From UBA11579 sp039714215 (GTDB lineage: Bacteria; Chloroflexota; Anaerolineae; Anaerolineales; UBA11579), in NCBI GenBank assembly GCA_039714215.1, contig JBDLJU010000045.1:1-16501 (forward strand): DNA of 16,501 nt. Direction: 5' to 3'. Below are positions 7,312 to 16,064 of this stretch, piece by piece; positions within the stretch are counted from its first letter, which is position 1, and each line of letters opens with the position of its first letter. Both the position numbers and the translations under genes were made by a program. A model generated the notes under the pieces. That model searched no databases. It had not been told where the DNA came from and saw nothing but the letters and a program-made list of their open reading frames with translations.

Positions 7312-7317
7312 ATTATA
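7312..7317 (-). promoter_or_regulatory. -10 box of the FHA-domain gene
   Basis: A perfect TATAAT on the minus strand, placing a start site about 27 nt before the ATG at 7278. It sits between short inverted arms ATGATT (7301-7306) and AATCAT (7318-7323). No good -35 is visible at 16-18 nt. The region is very AT-rich, so a chance match is possible. Confidence 0.4.
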
Positions 7318-7354
7318 AATCATTAATTCAGAAAAATTTTGGAAATACACAAAT

Positions 7355-7369
7355 AGTTGATATTCAACT
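7355..7369. promoter_or_regulatory. 15-bp palindrome in the FHA/SUMF1 divergent spacer
   Basis: AGTTGA-TAT-TCAACT is a perfect 6-bp-arm inverted repeat, about 38 nt upstream of the proposed -10 box of the FHA gene. Its position fits an operator for a dimeric regulator. The core TTGA-TATT-CAA loosely recalls Fnr/Crp-family half-sites. Function is inferred from symmetry and position only. Confidence 0.35.
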
Positions 7370-7534
7370 GTAAGCGAAAAATTCCTGAATGAGATGTTCT
7401 TAGCCTGGGAGACTTGCTGAAGTTAATTATCCCAATTCCTAAAAAATATATTGGGTGATAAGATGATAAAACTTAGGTGCGATTGGACCTGAGGACCTGG
7501 TCACTGATTTAAACAAAGGATGGGCAGATTGCCT

Positions 7535-8482
7535 ATGAAGCTAAATCGATTGGTAGTTTTAGCGTTACTTGCTATCGGTCTGCTTGCCGCGGTGAACATA
7601 CTTTTGGAGAGAGAGTCTCTTGGTGAGAATGGAATTCCACAGTCTGCTTCACAATCGTCCTCTCGAGACACAATTGTGGTGCAGCAACCCGTTCCAATGA
7701 CAGATCAATCTCTGGAAACTCCAGATTTCTATACCGCGAAAATTAATCCAATAGACGGAGCTTCTTTGGTTTTTATACCGAGTGGAGAATTCATGATGGG
7801 TGCTGAGATTAACCAAACTATAGAATTGTGTTTTAGCTACCGAGATGAGTGCCTCGCAGAAGATTTTGCTGATGAGGAACCTGTCCATGCGGTAAAACTT
7901 TCATCGTTTTGGATATTCCAGCACGAAGTTAGCAACGAGATGTACCGGAATTGTGTTGACAAAGGCGGTTGTCAGATTCCTGCACTAACAGACTTTTACA
8001 ACGATCAAGAATATTCAGATCACCCAGTGGTGTATATAAATTGGTATGCAGCGGCAGATTACTGCGATTGGGCTGGCGGGCGATTGCCTACTGAGGCGGA
8101 ATGGGAAAAAGCGGCCCGAGGCGCTGACCAACGATTTTATCCTTGGGGGGAAGTGGGGAATTGCCAGCTCGCCAACTACAAAGGTTGTGTTGTTAAGATG
8201 ACCAATCCGATTAATGGCTTGAAGGAAGGCGCCAGTCCTTTCGGAGTATTAAATTTGGCGGGAAATGTAGCCGAGTGGACGGCGGATTGGTATTCGACCG
8301 ATTATTTTTCAATTACACCGTATATCAATCCCATTGGGCCCATGGCGGGTGAGTTCAAAGTGATCCGGGGAGGCTCATGGAAAAATCCTGTATTTGGATT
8401 GCGCACGACGAACCGGGCGGCTAATTTCCCTGAGATATTTAGTACCGGGATTGGATTCCGCTGTGTAATTGATCATCAATAA
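7535..8482 (+). CDS. Exported SUMF1/FGE-sulfatase-family protein, catalytic cysteines absent
   Basis: A 315-residue protein of the formylglycine-generating-enzyme (SUMF1) fold. Residues 5-24 form an N-terminal signal or membrane anchor, followed by a Ser/Gln/Thr-rich linker to about residue 65. The domain shows FIPSGEFMMG, GGRLPTEAEWEKAARG, FYPWG, NLAGNVAEW, RGGSW (278-282) and GFRC (307-310), the usual order for the family. The stretch after RGGSW reads KNPVFGLRTTNRA and lacks the two cysteines that catalyse formylglycine formation, so this is probably not a sulfatase-activating enzyme. Other cysteines (for example NCVDKGGC) may form disulfides outside the membrane. I prefer the ATG at 7535, at usable distance from GGATGG; an ATG at 7520 is possible but has its AAAGG directly adjacent. 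It may bind a ligand or cell-wall partner. It is divergent from the FHA gene. Confidence 0.85.
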   Translation: MKLNRLVVLALLAIGLLAAVNILLERESLGENGIPQSASQSSSRDTIVVQQPVPMTDQSLETPDFYTAKINPIDGASLVFIPSGEFMMGAEINQTIELCFSYRDECLAEDFADEEPVHAVKLSSFWIFQHEVSNEMYRNCVDKGGCQIPALTDFYNDQEYSDHPVVYINWYAAADYCDWAGGRLPTEAEWEKAARGADQRFYPWGEVGNCQLANYKGCVVKMTNPINGLKEGASPFGVLNLAGNVAEWTADWYSTDYFSITPYINPIGPMAGEFKVIRGGSWKNPVFGLRTTNRAANFPEIFSTGIGFRCVIDHQ

Positions 8483-8586
8483 TAAAACGAAAATCAAGAT
8501 TGAGGGTTAATATTTTTTAGTTGAATTATTTTCAAATTGATTTACCGCAAATTTATTAGAATGTTACCTAATCGGAGGAGAAGTAA

Positions 8587-9447
8587 ATGAAAAAGATAGC
8601 AATCGTTACTGATACGGATGCCAGTTTACCAGCAGCATTGGCTGCAAAATTCAATATTCGGCAGGTGCCCATCACGATTCATTTTGGGGATGAGGTACTT
8701 GAATCAGAGATTGATATTACCGACAAAGCTCTTTTTGAACGAATTGAGAAGGATGGCTATCTTCCGACCACTGCTGCGCCATCACCTGGCAAGTTTGCTG
8801 AAGCATACCAGGCAGCCTTTGAGGAGGATGGAGCCGACGCAATCATTTGCCTGGTAGTAAGTGGTGAAGTCAGTGCGACCTATGATTCTGCTCTAATCGC
8901 TGCCAATGAACTGATGCCGGACCGAGATATCACTGTGGTTGACACTCTCAGCTTGACCATGGGACAAGGCTTCCAGGTTTTAGCTGCCGCTGAAGCTGCC
9001 GCAGCTGGGGCCTCGATTGAAGAAGCGATAAAACAGGCAAAAAGAGTTGGAGAGAACACTCATTTATTTGCGGCGCTCTCCACATTAAAATTCCTGGCGA
9101 TGAGCGGAAGGGTCGGAAATATTGCCGCCGGGATGGCAGCGATGTTAAATATCAAACCAATTTTAACCATCCGAAATGGCACTTTAGATATGCTAGAAAA
9201 AGTCCGCACTCGTAAAAAAGCCTGGGCGAGGGCGATTGAATTAGCAAAAGAAGCCGCGGGGAGCAAACAGATTCAACGGATGTCGATTGTCCATGTAGAT
9301 GCACATGAGTATGCGGAAGAATTTGAAGCGTTGTTAAGGGCGAGTATGGAGTGCCCAGAAGAAATCATTGTAACGGGTTTGACAGCAGGGCTTTCTGTCC
9401 ATTCTGGTCCAGGATTTGTCGGCGTGGCTTTCGTTTCTGGCGAGTAA
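8587..9447 (+). CDS. DegV-family (EDD-fold) fatty-acid-binding protein
   Basis: A 286-residue DegV-family protein, the normal length for the family. In Firmicutes the characterised members (FakB) bind a fatty acid and present it to the kinase FakA; the same role here is likely but not shown. Visible family features are TDTDASLP near the N-terminus, TTAAPSPGKFAEAY, the SGEVSATYDSA loop, VDTLSLTMGQG, LSTLKFLAMSGRVG, KPILTIRNG, VHVDA and the C-terminal SVHSGPGFVGVAF. The start is well supported by GGAGGAG upstream. It begins 104 nt after the SUMF1-family gene; that spacer holds TTGAA-N5-TTCAA at 8521-8535 and a -10-like TAGAAT at 8557-8562, so it may have its own promoter. No fakA-like gene is in the window. 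A strong terminator follows. Confidence 0.92.
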   Translation: MKKIAIVTDTDASLPAALAAKFNIRQVPITIHFGDEVLESEIDITDKALFERIEKDGYLPTTAAPSPGKFAEAYQAAFEEDGADAIICLVVSGEVSATYDSALIAANELMPDRDITVVDTLSLTMGQGFQVLAAAEAAAAGASIEEAIKQAKRVGENTHLFAALSTLKFLAMSGRVGNIAAGMAAMLNIKPILTIRNGTLDMLEKVRTRKKAWARAIELAKEAAGSKQIQRMSIVHVDAHEYAEEFEALLRASMECPEEIIVTGLTAGLSVHSGPGFVGVAFVSGE

Positions 9448-9511
9448 CCTAATCCAAATTATATCGAGCGTCTTGCTGCCCGATATTATAAAACCCTTTA
9501 TTCGATATGTA

Positions 9512-9546
9512 AAAAAAGGTCAGGCTTTTTCTGCCTGACCTTTTTT
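9512..9546. terminator. Bidirectional rho-independent terminator between degV and the alpha-2-macroglobulin gene
   Basis: GGTCAGGC (9518-9525), a 7-nt loop, and GCCTGACC (9533-9540) form a perfect 8-bp stem. It is flanked by A7 on the left and T6 on the right, so either strand gives a hairpin followed by a U-tract. It lies between two convergent genes and ends transcription of both. Confidence 0.93.
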
Positions 9547-9565
9547 ATTTTTATGGATTGTTGTC

Positions 9566-12500
9566 TTATGGAGTCTCTGCCTCGACGATCACAATGTCGC
9601 TGCCGCTCCGGCCAAACACTTCGGGGGAGTACATTTCCTCCGCTTTGGCCGGGGGAACAATGAAGGTGCCGGGCATTGTCGCACGAGTGACATAAGTATA
9701 TTCATATACACCTTCCCACAAGCGCGAAGTAAATGCCTCTGCACGTTCATCGCGCAGGTTTTGATGCTCGTACCAAGTCCACCACCAGTACCAATAACCG
9801 GCAGTCTTATTGTCGCTGGAATCAGGAGGCAGCGATTCGGAGACAGCCAACCCGGGGTTAATGATTTCCAAACCGGCAGGCAGCGGGTCAACCAAAGCGA
9901 CATGATAGCGCCTGTTATCAGCCACCATGGTCACACGCACCCGTACTCTGGCGCCAGCTTTGATGTGCCAAATGCCGTCACTATCCTGGATGACGTCATC
10001 AGGGTTGTCAACGGCTTCGTAAACACGCTGGATGACAAATCCCATATCGACGGGGTCAAGCTGCAGGTCAAGCGGTGCATACCGCAAACCTAAGCGGTAG
10101 TACAAGCGGCCGTCACCGTCTTTCTGGATGATGATGTCCTGCTGGCCCTCTGTATCAATTGAGTTGATCAAGAAGGACATGGGAACATCGAGTTGGTAGC
10201 TGTTTGCTGAGTAACCCTCAAACTGGCTGGCAGCGACGTAATCATCTCCCAACCATATCCGGGCAATGAAATCAGGCTCAACAGATTCAAAAGCATCAAA
10301 GTAACGGTCCATTGCCAGGAGGACAAAGACATTCTCCTGGGTATTGTGCCAGCGACCCTGGGTGCGGTGGGCGAGCAAGCCGGTGACGACTTTGGGGATC
10401 AGGTCGCTCTCAGGATTGTCGGCGATTAAGGCATCGAGCAGCAAAGCATCTGTGCGGCGATTGCTGTGCAGCAGCAGGTAAGCATCATCTCCGTAAGAGG
10501 TGGTGAAGTTAGCTGCGCCAGGGGTCTCAACCACCCGGTTGTTGACGTGCTGGCGGATTTCCACAAGCATGTCTTCGTAGCCGCCGGCAGTGCTGAGTAC
10601 CTGCCAGAGCCAGGAGAGGCCTTCAAGTGAAATTTCTTCGATACCTGCGTCTCGTAAAAGAGCAGCAGCCTTGCTCGGGTCAGAGTCATCCATCTGCATT
10701 CGCACAAATAAGGCATAAGCGCTGATTGTTTGTTTGGTGCGTTCTCCATACCAGTATGGGTAGTGGTCTTCAATGTGGGTCAGGTAATTGAGGGCGTTCT
10801 GCCACATCTGTTCTGGGACTTCGAAACCCATCATGCGGGCACGCTGCAGCGCGTGGGCGACATGCACAGAGTTGAAGGGAACTGAATCGCGGCCGCGCCG
10901 CCAGTAGGGGAAACCTCCATCGTAGTTCTGTAACTTTTTCAAATCAGCGATATCCCTGTTGATTTGTGCCTCCAATTCTTCAGGTGATGGTAATCCCTCG
11001 GCTTCGAAAGCTTCGAGCACATCCCGCAAGGCTGCGATACCCAATACCCGAGAAGCGATCTGTTCTGAGCAGTAGAATGGGTAGCTGGAGAGGTACAGCA
11101 CCGCATCTGTAAGCGCCTGCAGTGCGGTGGAAGACGTGGTAATTTCGAGTCCGCCGTAAACTGGAATGACGTCCTCCGGTGAGAGGATTGGCTGGAGGAT
11201 TGCTCCCTTGTCGACCACGCCGTAAGTGGCAAACGCCTCTGTGGTTGCAGGTGTGTAGACGGGCAGGGAGACTGTAGCAGCATCAGCATTTTCGCCAGAG
11301 ACGCCAGCAAAGCGCACGACGGCATCACCCGCCGAGTCTGTCGTGCCGGGGAAGTAGACCGAGATGCGGTCGTTGGCCGGGATGGTGACCCGTACCCCCT
11401 GGTTTCCGGTGAAGGTCAGGTTGCCGGCTTCTGCAACCAGATCTACAGTCATGGCTTCGTCGGTCTGGTTTTGCAGTACAACCGGCATCTCGAATTGATC
11501 ACCGTAGTTAAGGAAGCGAGAGGCCGAAGGACGCACCATCAAGGGTAACCGGGCGGTCAGGCTTGATTCAGCTGAGCCAAAGCGGTTGCCTCTCTCGTCA
11601 ACGGCGACAACCATGATCCGGTAGCGGGTCAGGTTGTCGGGCAGCGAGACTTTCACTGATGCAGTGCCATCTAACGAAGTGCGTTCATCGGGGGAGAAAA
11701 TCGCCAACGGGTTGAAATCCGTGCGAATGTCGATCGCGTTTCCGCTATCCTGTGGTCCTGATTTAGCCATGACTGCCTCATCCTCTGCCATATCCATTGC
11801 AGGAGCAGCCATTTCTAATACAGCCGTGCCATCTGTTTCGCCCCCAAGATTTCGGAAGGCTTGACCTGTTGGCATCGGGGCTTGAGCAGCCTGATCATTA
11901 AGCAACTGGGGATTAACCAGGATGATACTGCTGCGACCATAAACCGTTGAGGTGCCAGCGCTGCGAGTATAGTAGAAGATCGAAATTGGGTCGGTGAGCT
12001 GGTAGTTGGTCAGCGCCAGGACTGCTTCATCGACAACCACTAAAGAAAACTCGGCATCTGATACAGGCTTTCCATCGGCGTCGGTCAGCAGGATGTCTAT
12101 GGTGGTATCTTCCCCAGGCGCAAGCTTAGTTTCGCGGGGTTTGATCTCTACGGAAAGCGTTCTATCCAGCGGTGGTACGCTGAGGGTCAGCTGTGCACTG
12201 GCGAAAGCGGGCTGCTCTGGAATACCCTCAATTTCTTCACCCCTGCTATCGATTCGTGGCGAAGAGCCGACCAGGTCAACCTGGATGTTGATGTTCGGGA
12301 TATGGGCTTCTTCAATCGGGATCAGTAAAGTGGTGCCATTCTCTTGAATTACGAAACGTTCGGTGTAGAGGATTCCGCTGCGGGTGACCGTTAACAGTCC
12401 TTCCGCAGGGCTGAAAGGAGCCTGCACCAGCACCTTTGCTGTTTCACCGGGTTGGTAGGTTTCTTTGTCAGGAATCAAATCTAGTTTTTGCAGTTCAACC

Positions 12501-15500
12501 TCGCGGGAAGGCGGCAGCTTTCCGCCGCTGACCCAGCGGGTGAACTGGCTTTGATTTTTTCGGCCAAGATCGTCGGTAACCATGGCGGAGATCTGGTAGC
12601 GTCCGCCCATCGGAGTTTCAAAAATGCAGGAGACAGGCTCAATCTCCGAAGTGATCTCACAGCGCTGTGGATTGACTTCAACTTCCTGCCACTTTCCACC
12701 CTGGTACTTCCATTCCAATCTCGCCGCGCTTGCAGTAATCACTTTTCCTGTAACCGGATTACCATCCAGATCGGTAACAATCAAGTCAATTACCAGCGGG
12801 GTGCCTTGATCAACGAAGTATTCTGCACTACGCAGCCCAACGTACAAATCAGCCGGGTGGACCAGCAGGCTGGTGGTACCCGCCCATGCCTGATTATTGA
12901 CATCCATCACAGAAGCGTTTGCGACCACGCTGTATGGTGCGGGTTCACCAAGATTGTGAAAGGACATCTTGAGGTAATGGTTGCCTGTTGCATCTGTCTT
13001 GCCGGCAAAGGATTGCCCCTCAGGACCGGAATCATATCCGTCGTAGTAGAAATCTCCTTCATAAATGTGGGCTCTCCACCACCACGGAGTCCAGGTTCCA
13101 AAAGTGAAATCAGTCCAGTTCGGCGGGTGATAGGTGGTTTCAGAAGAGGTCACATACCAGTTGACTTCTGCGCCTGGCAGCGGTCCGCCAGCATAATACT
13201 CAGCCGACACAGCTGCTTCAGCCTCGCCATCTACGAAGTATGGCCCGGTGGTTTCGTTGCGGGCAATCACTTCAAATTCAGGGCGACGGAATTCCTGGAT
13301 CTGAAAGTTGTGATTAGTGTACAGGCTGTTGGTATTGGGAATGTTTCCAGCAGCATACAGCTCAATCCGGGCAAAACCCAGGTTGACATTATCTGGTAAG
13401 GTAAGCTTGAAATCAAAACCGCCAAGCGCGCTGACTGCAGTGCTGCCAGTTGCGAGCTCATTTCCTTGAGGTCCCCAAACGGTATAGCTGACACTCTGGA
13501 TATTGTCCCCGACAAGGCGGACATCTCCTTCTGGCCCTGATTCGATCAAGCGCATCCAACCTTTAACGTGGACTTCCTCGCCGGGGCGGTAGATCGCACG
13601 GTCATCGAAAATATACCAACGCAGGTCATTAGAATCTGATGATGGCTGCCAACCGTTGCTGTAATAATAAGGCGATTGCGGCAGGATGGCAACGTCGCGA
13701 CCTTTTTGTGCTGTTAGATAGGTGATCCCGCTGCTGGGAATTTCAAATCTTGCAGTTCCATTTTCATTTGTTGAAGCAAGCCTGGAAATCGAGCCATTGT
13801 TAATTTCAATGTTCTCCAGGGGGGCTCCGGTTTGCAGGTCTGTGGTCCATACCACCAACTCATTTTGATCTGAAATTGCATCAATTCCAATTTGGGTGAC
13901 CTGCACCCACACCTGAACATGCTCCCAGTAGCGGTCTTCTTCAAAGAATCCTTTGGGCGGTTTGGCAATTATTACGAAATGACCGTAATCGCCATCCATC
14001 ACTGGTTTGAGGTTGATCCCCACTTCCGTGAGCACATCGTTTGCGGCGTCAATCTGGATTGTATCGTCAAGTACCAATCGTCCAGGAGGATTTGTCGGTT
14101 GGTCGGTGCGGCTGTACTGCTGGACATATTCCAAAAATGAGGTCCAGTCTGATGGTTCTACAGAATATATTTTTACATCAAGCTTGCTGTAATTGATCGT
14201 ATAGAGCGAAAGAACCGGGGAAGTTGAAGCCGGGTCCAAAGTCACCAGGTTACTGTCTGGTCCAAAGAACCGGGGTTCTGCTTTTCCAACTCTGAAGTTA
14301 AGTTTTACATCTCTGCCAAGCTGCTGGCCAAAAGTGTCGGTCAGGCTGGCATCGAGTGTTACCCGATAAGTGGTGGAGCCCTGGGTGGGACCGCTGATCG
14401 TGATTGTCCGACCTGCAATTGAAATTGAAGCGCCGGGGATGACGGGATCTATACTGATCATTTCTTCCTGGTAGGCATCGGGGTCGATCGGATTATTGAA
14501 GCTGATATTAAAGGGCGACATCGGGTAGCACTCATCACCGTACCAGGAGCAACCGTGTTCGTTGACATCAAGGGGGGAATAAGTCCTGAAGCTGTAACCC
14601 TGGACAGCGGCAGTCACCTTTGGCCCTTCAGCTGATGGAGTTTCTGGTCCGATTTGGATGTTGATATCCGCATCTTTAGGTAGGGGTTCGAGAGCTTGAA
14701 AGACCATCCAACGACCTTCAGGGGTTCTGTCAATCAGGCGGTTAATTTCCTTTTCATCCCCATAATCTGCCTGATCAGACAGCCCAATTTCAAAGGGGCG
14801 ATTGTCTGCTGTGGTATTGATCGTAGCTATTACTGCTTCAGGATCAATCCGCTGGTCAAAAGCTATAAAGAAAAACGGGTCCAATGGTTGGGGGCTGTAG
14901 GTGGGATAATAGCTGATCAGGGTGGGGGGCGGAGTAGTGAAGGTCCAGCTGACTTCTTCTGCGAGCAAATTGCCTGAAGCCGAAGAAACTCCTGAAGGGA
15001 TTGTTACCTGGAATTCAGTCGCCATCGGCAATCTGTCGATCAGTTCGGAATCAAAATGAAATGCCAGGCTGCGAGTCCCAATCCATGACCAGCTTCCGGG
15101 GATCTCGGGCTGAATGATCACAGGCACATCTTCCTTGTTTAATTGAGCCAATGTGCCCAGGGGAACTACTGCCTGATTGAAGGTGATATTTATCGTGGGG
15201 GCGATACCAACATCGCCGACCGGAGCAAAACGCAGCACTTCGAGTGGGCCGGGGTCAACCGGATCAGGGAGAATACTATCAAGGTTTTGAGGAAATTCCT
15301 GCTCGATGGTTTGACCGGGGCGAGGTGGGGGAATTGGGTCGCCGGGGAGCTTGAAAGCTACTTGTTCTGCAGGAGCAAGACCAATATCAGGCAGCCGGCT
15401 GATGATCGCAGCAATCTCTTCTTCTGTGAGCGGGTCTCCCGTCACCCTTCGAATTGCTTCAGCAGATTGGTCTTGCGGAGAGCCGTCGCTGAGTTCAATT

Positions 15501-15727
15501 ACCAGACCTTCGGAAGGTTCCTCACCTTCGTCATTAGATTCTCCGAAGACATCATCGACGCTTGTCCCCCCAGGGGAATCGACAAGAGAAGGATTATTAT
15601 CTGTTTCGGAAACACCTTCCTTCGAGGATTTAAAGAAAAAGAAACTACCAACCGCGATGATAATGATTGTGATCGCGATTAGAAGAAGGGACAAAAAATT
15701 AAACTGGCTTTTGGATTCCTGGTTCAT
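9566..15727 (-). CDS. Membrane-anchored, thioester-containing bacterial alpha-2-macroglobulin
   Basis: A 2053-residue protein of the bacterial alpha-2-macroglobulin family, which traps attacking proteases after cleavage of a bait region. A hydrophobic segment at about 10-32 anchors it in the membrane; there is no lipobox cysteine. An acidic linker and a PPPRPG region (about 33-120) precede macroglobulin/Ig-like domains, with the family motif YRPGEEVHVKG near 713-723. VDEA at 1231-1234 and a Met/Ala/Gln-rich stretch at about 1265-1330 (the probable bait region) follow. The thioester motif CSEQ has Cys1553 and Gln1556, then an alpha/alpha-toroid domain (YDGGFPYW). The end resembles a receptor-binding-like domain (MPGTF, PEVFGRSG). 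Apart from the thioester, only four cysteines were seen (393/400 and 1023/1034), probably two disulfides. The ATG at 15727 has AAGGAG upstream; the longer frame to 15829 has none. No pbpC neighbour, unlike many proteobacterial cases. Confidence 0.93.
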   Translation of the reverse strand: MNQESKSQFNFLSLLLIAITIIIIAVGSFFFFKSSKEGVSETDNNPSLVDSPGGTSVDDVFGESNDEGEEPSEGLVIELSDGSPQDQSAEAIRRVTGDPLTEEEIAAIISRLPDIGLAPAEQVAFKLPGDPIPPPRPGQTIEQEFPQNLDSILPDPVDPGPLEVLRFAPVGDVGIAPTINITFNQAVVPLGTLAQLNKEDVPVIIQPEIPGSWSWIGTRSLAFHFDSELIDRLPMATEFQVTIPSGVSSASGNLLAEEVSWTFTTPPPTLISYYPTYSPQPLDPFFFIAFDQRIDPEAVIATINTTADNRPFEIGLSDQADYGDEKEINRLIDRTPEGRWMVFQALEPLPKDADINIQIGPETPSAEGPKVTAAVQGYSFRTYSPLDVNEHGCSWYGDECYPMSPFNISFNNPIDPDAYQEEMISIDPVIPGASISIAGRTITISGPTQGSTTYRVTLDASLTDTFGQQLGRDVKLNFRVGKAEPRFFGPDSNLVTLDPASTSPVLSLYTINYSKLDVKIYSVEPSDWTSFLEYVQQYSRTDQPTNPPGRLVLDDTIQIDAANDVLTEVGINLKPVMDGDYGHFVIIAKPPKGFFEEDRYWEHVQVWVQVTQIGIDAISDQNELVVWTTDLQTGAPLENIEINNGSISRLASTNENGTARFEIPSSGITYLTAQKGRDVAILPQSPYYYSNGWQPSSDSNDLRWYIFDDRAIYRPGEEVHVKGWMRLIESGPEGDVRLVGDNIQSVSYTVWGPQGNELATGSTAVSALGGFDFKLTLPDNVNLGFARIELYAAGNIPNTNSLYTNHNFQIQEFRRPEFEVIARNETTGPYFVDGEAEAAVSAEYYAGGPLPGAEVNWYVTSSETTYHPPNWTDFTFGTWTPWWWRAHIYEGDFYYDGYDSGPEGQSFAGKTDATGNHYLKMSFHNLGEPAPYSVVANASVMDVNNQAWAGTTSLLVHPADLYVGLRSAEYFVDQGTPLVIDLIVTDLDGNPVTGKVITASAARLEWKYQGGKWQEVEVNPQRCEITSEIEPVSCIFETPMGGRYQISAMVTDDLGRKNQSQFTRWVSGGKLPPSREVELQKLDLIPDKETYQPGETAKVLVQAPFSPAEGLLTVTRSGILYTERFVIQENGTTLLIPIEEAHIPNINIQVDLVGSSPRIDSRGEEIEGIPEQPAFASAQLTLSVPPLDRTLSVEIKPRETKLAPGEDTTIDILLTDADGKPVSDAEFSLVVVDEAVLALTNYQLTDPISIFYYTRSAGTSTVYGRSSIILVNPQLLNDQAAQAPMPTGQAFRNLGGETDGTAVLEMAAPAMDMAEDEAVMAKSGPQDSGNAIDIRTDFNPLAIFSPDERTSLDGTASVKVSLPDNLTRYRIMVVAVDERGNRFGSAESSLTARLPLMVRPSASRFLNYGDQFEMPVVLQNQTDEAMTVDLVAEAGNLTFTGNQGVRVTIPANDRISVYFPGTTDSAGDAVVRFAGVSGENADAATVSLPVYTPATTEAFATYGVVDKGAILQPILSPEDVIPVYGGLEITTSSTALQALTDAVLYLSSYPFYCSEQIASRVLGIAALRDVLEAFEAEGLPSPEELEAQINRDIADLKKLQNYDGGFPYWRRGRDSVPFNSVHVAHALQRARMMGFEVPEQMWQNALNYLTHIEDHYPYWYGERTKQTISAYALFVRMQMDDSDPSKAAALLRDAGIEEISLEGLSWLWQVLSTAGGYEDMLVEIRQHVNNRVVETPGAANFTTSYGDDAYLLLHSNRRTDALLLDALIADNPESDLIPKVVTGLLAHRTQGRWHNTQENVFVLLAMDRYFDAFESVEPDFIARIWLGDDYVAASQFEGYSANSYQLDVPMSFLINSIDTEGQQDIIIQKDGDGRLYYRLGLRYAPLDLQLDPVDMGFVIQRVYEAVDNPDDVIQDSDGIWHIKAGARVRVRVTMVADNRRYHVALVDPLPAGLEIINPGLAVSESLPPDSSDNKTAGYWYWWWTWYEHQNLRDERAEAFTSRLWEGVYEYTYVTRATMPGTFIVPPAKAEEMYSPEVFGRSGSDIVIVEAETP

Positions 15728-15845
15728 GGCTAACTCCTTGATTAACTCCATGTTGGTTAAATACAAGATCTGTAAAGAATACAACGCCAAGCATGGAGAT
15801 TTTGTTCCCATAATTATTGATCTCATCAAGCAAACCTTATCATCT

Positions 15846-15885
15846 ATTATAGAAGAAAATCCTCAAACAAATTGCAGTTGAGGAT
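15846..15885 (-). promoter_or_regulatory. Candidate promoter and operator of the alpha-2-macroglobulin gene
   Basis: On the minus strand a perfect TATAAT occupies 15846-15851, about 119 nt before the ATG. The expected -35 window (15869-15874) reads CAATTT, a weak match, and lies in the 11-nt centre of a perfect inverted repeat, ATCCTCAA (15859-15866) and TTGAGGAT (15878-15885). A regulator bound to the repeat would overlap the -35. This is inferred from position and symmetry. Confidence 0.4.
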
Positions 15886-16025
15886 GAACTACTTTCAACG
15901 AAAAGTAATCTTATGATCTAAATGAAATCGATTTTTTCCATATGAGATTTTGTTTGGATCAATCTGGATGCGAAAATTGGTTCAAAGCTGGCGAATTTGT
16001 TAAGTGAGTAAGCAATGATTTCGTC

Positions 16026-16031
16026 TATAAT
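16026..16031 (+). promoter_or_regulatory. -10 box of the SRPBCC gene
   Basis: A perfect TATAAT lies 33 nt before the ATG at 16065. The best -35-like hexamer, TTGTTA (15997-16002), is 23 nt upstream of it, too far for a standard promoter, so the assignment rests on the -10 alone. Confidence 0.4.
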
Positions 16032-16064
16032 TTTATTGGATGCTTAAAGGCGAAAGGAAATGAA

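Larger units (their letters stand above)
15728..16064. promoter_or_regulatory. 337-nt divergent spacer between the alpha-2-macroglobulin and SRPBCC genes
   Basis: No gene is supported here. The spacer holds the ribosome binding site of the macroglobulin gene (AAGGAG, minus strand), a -10-like TATAAT on each strand, and one inverted repeat near the leftward promoter. Between about 15890 and 16000 I see only AT-rich sequence without clear signals. Confidence 0.5.

Noticed and set aside
12488..13399. 303-codon + strand open frame inside the macroglobulin gene
   Set aside because: It is antisense to a gene with clear family motifs throughout; its product shows no recognisable domain and no ribosome binding site.
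15143..15881. Two + strand frames (176 and 179 codons) over the macroglobulin N-terminus
   Set aside because: Composition mirrors the opposite strand; they overlap the anchor and linker of the real gene and show no domain.
15960..15968. CAATCTGGA, shared with the palindrome near 6037
   Set aside because: A 9-mer occurring twice in 16.5 kb can arise by chance, and this copy is not palindromic.
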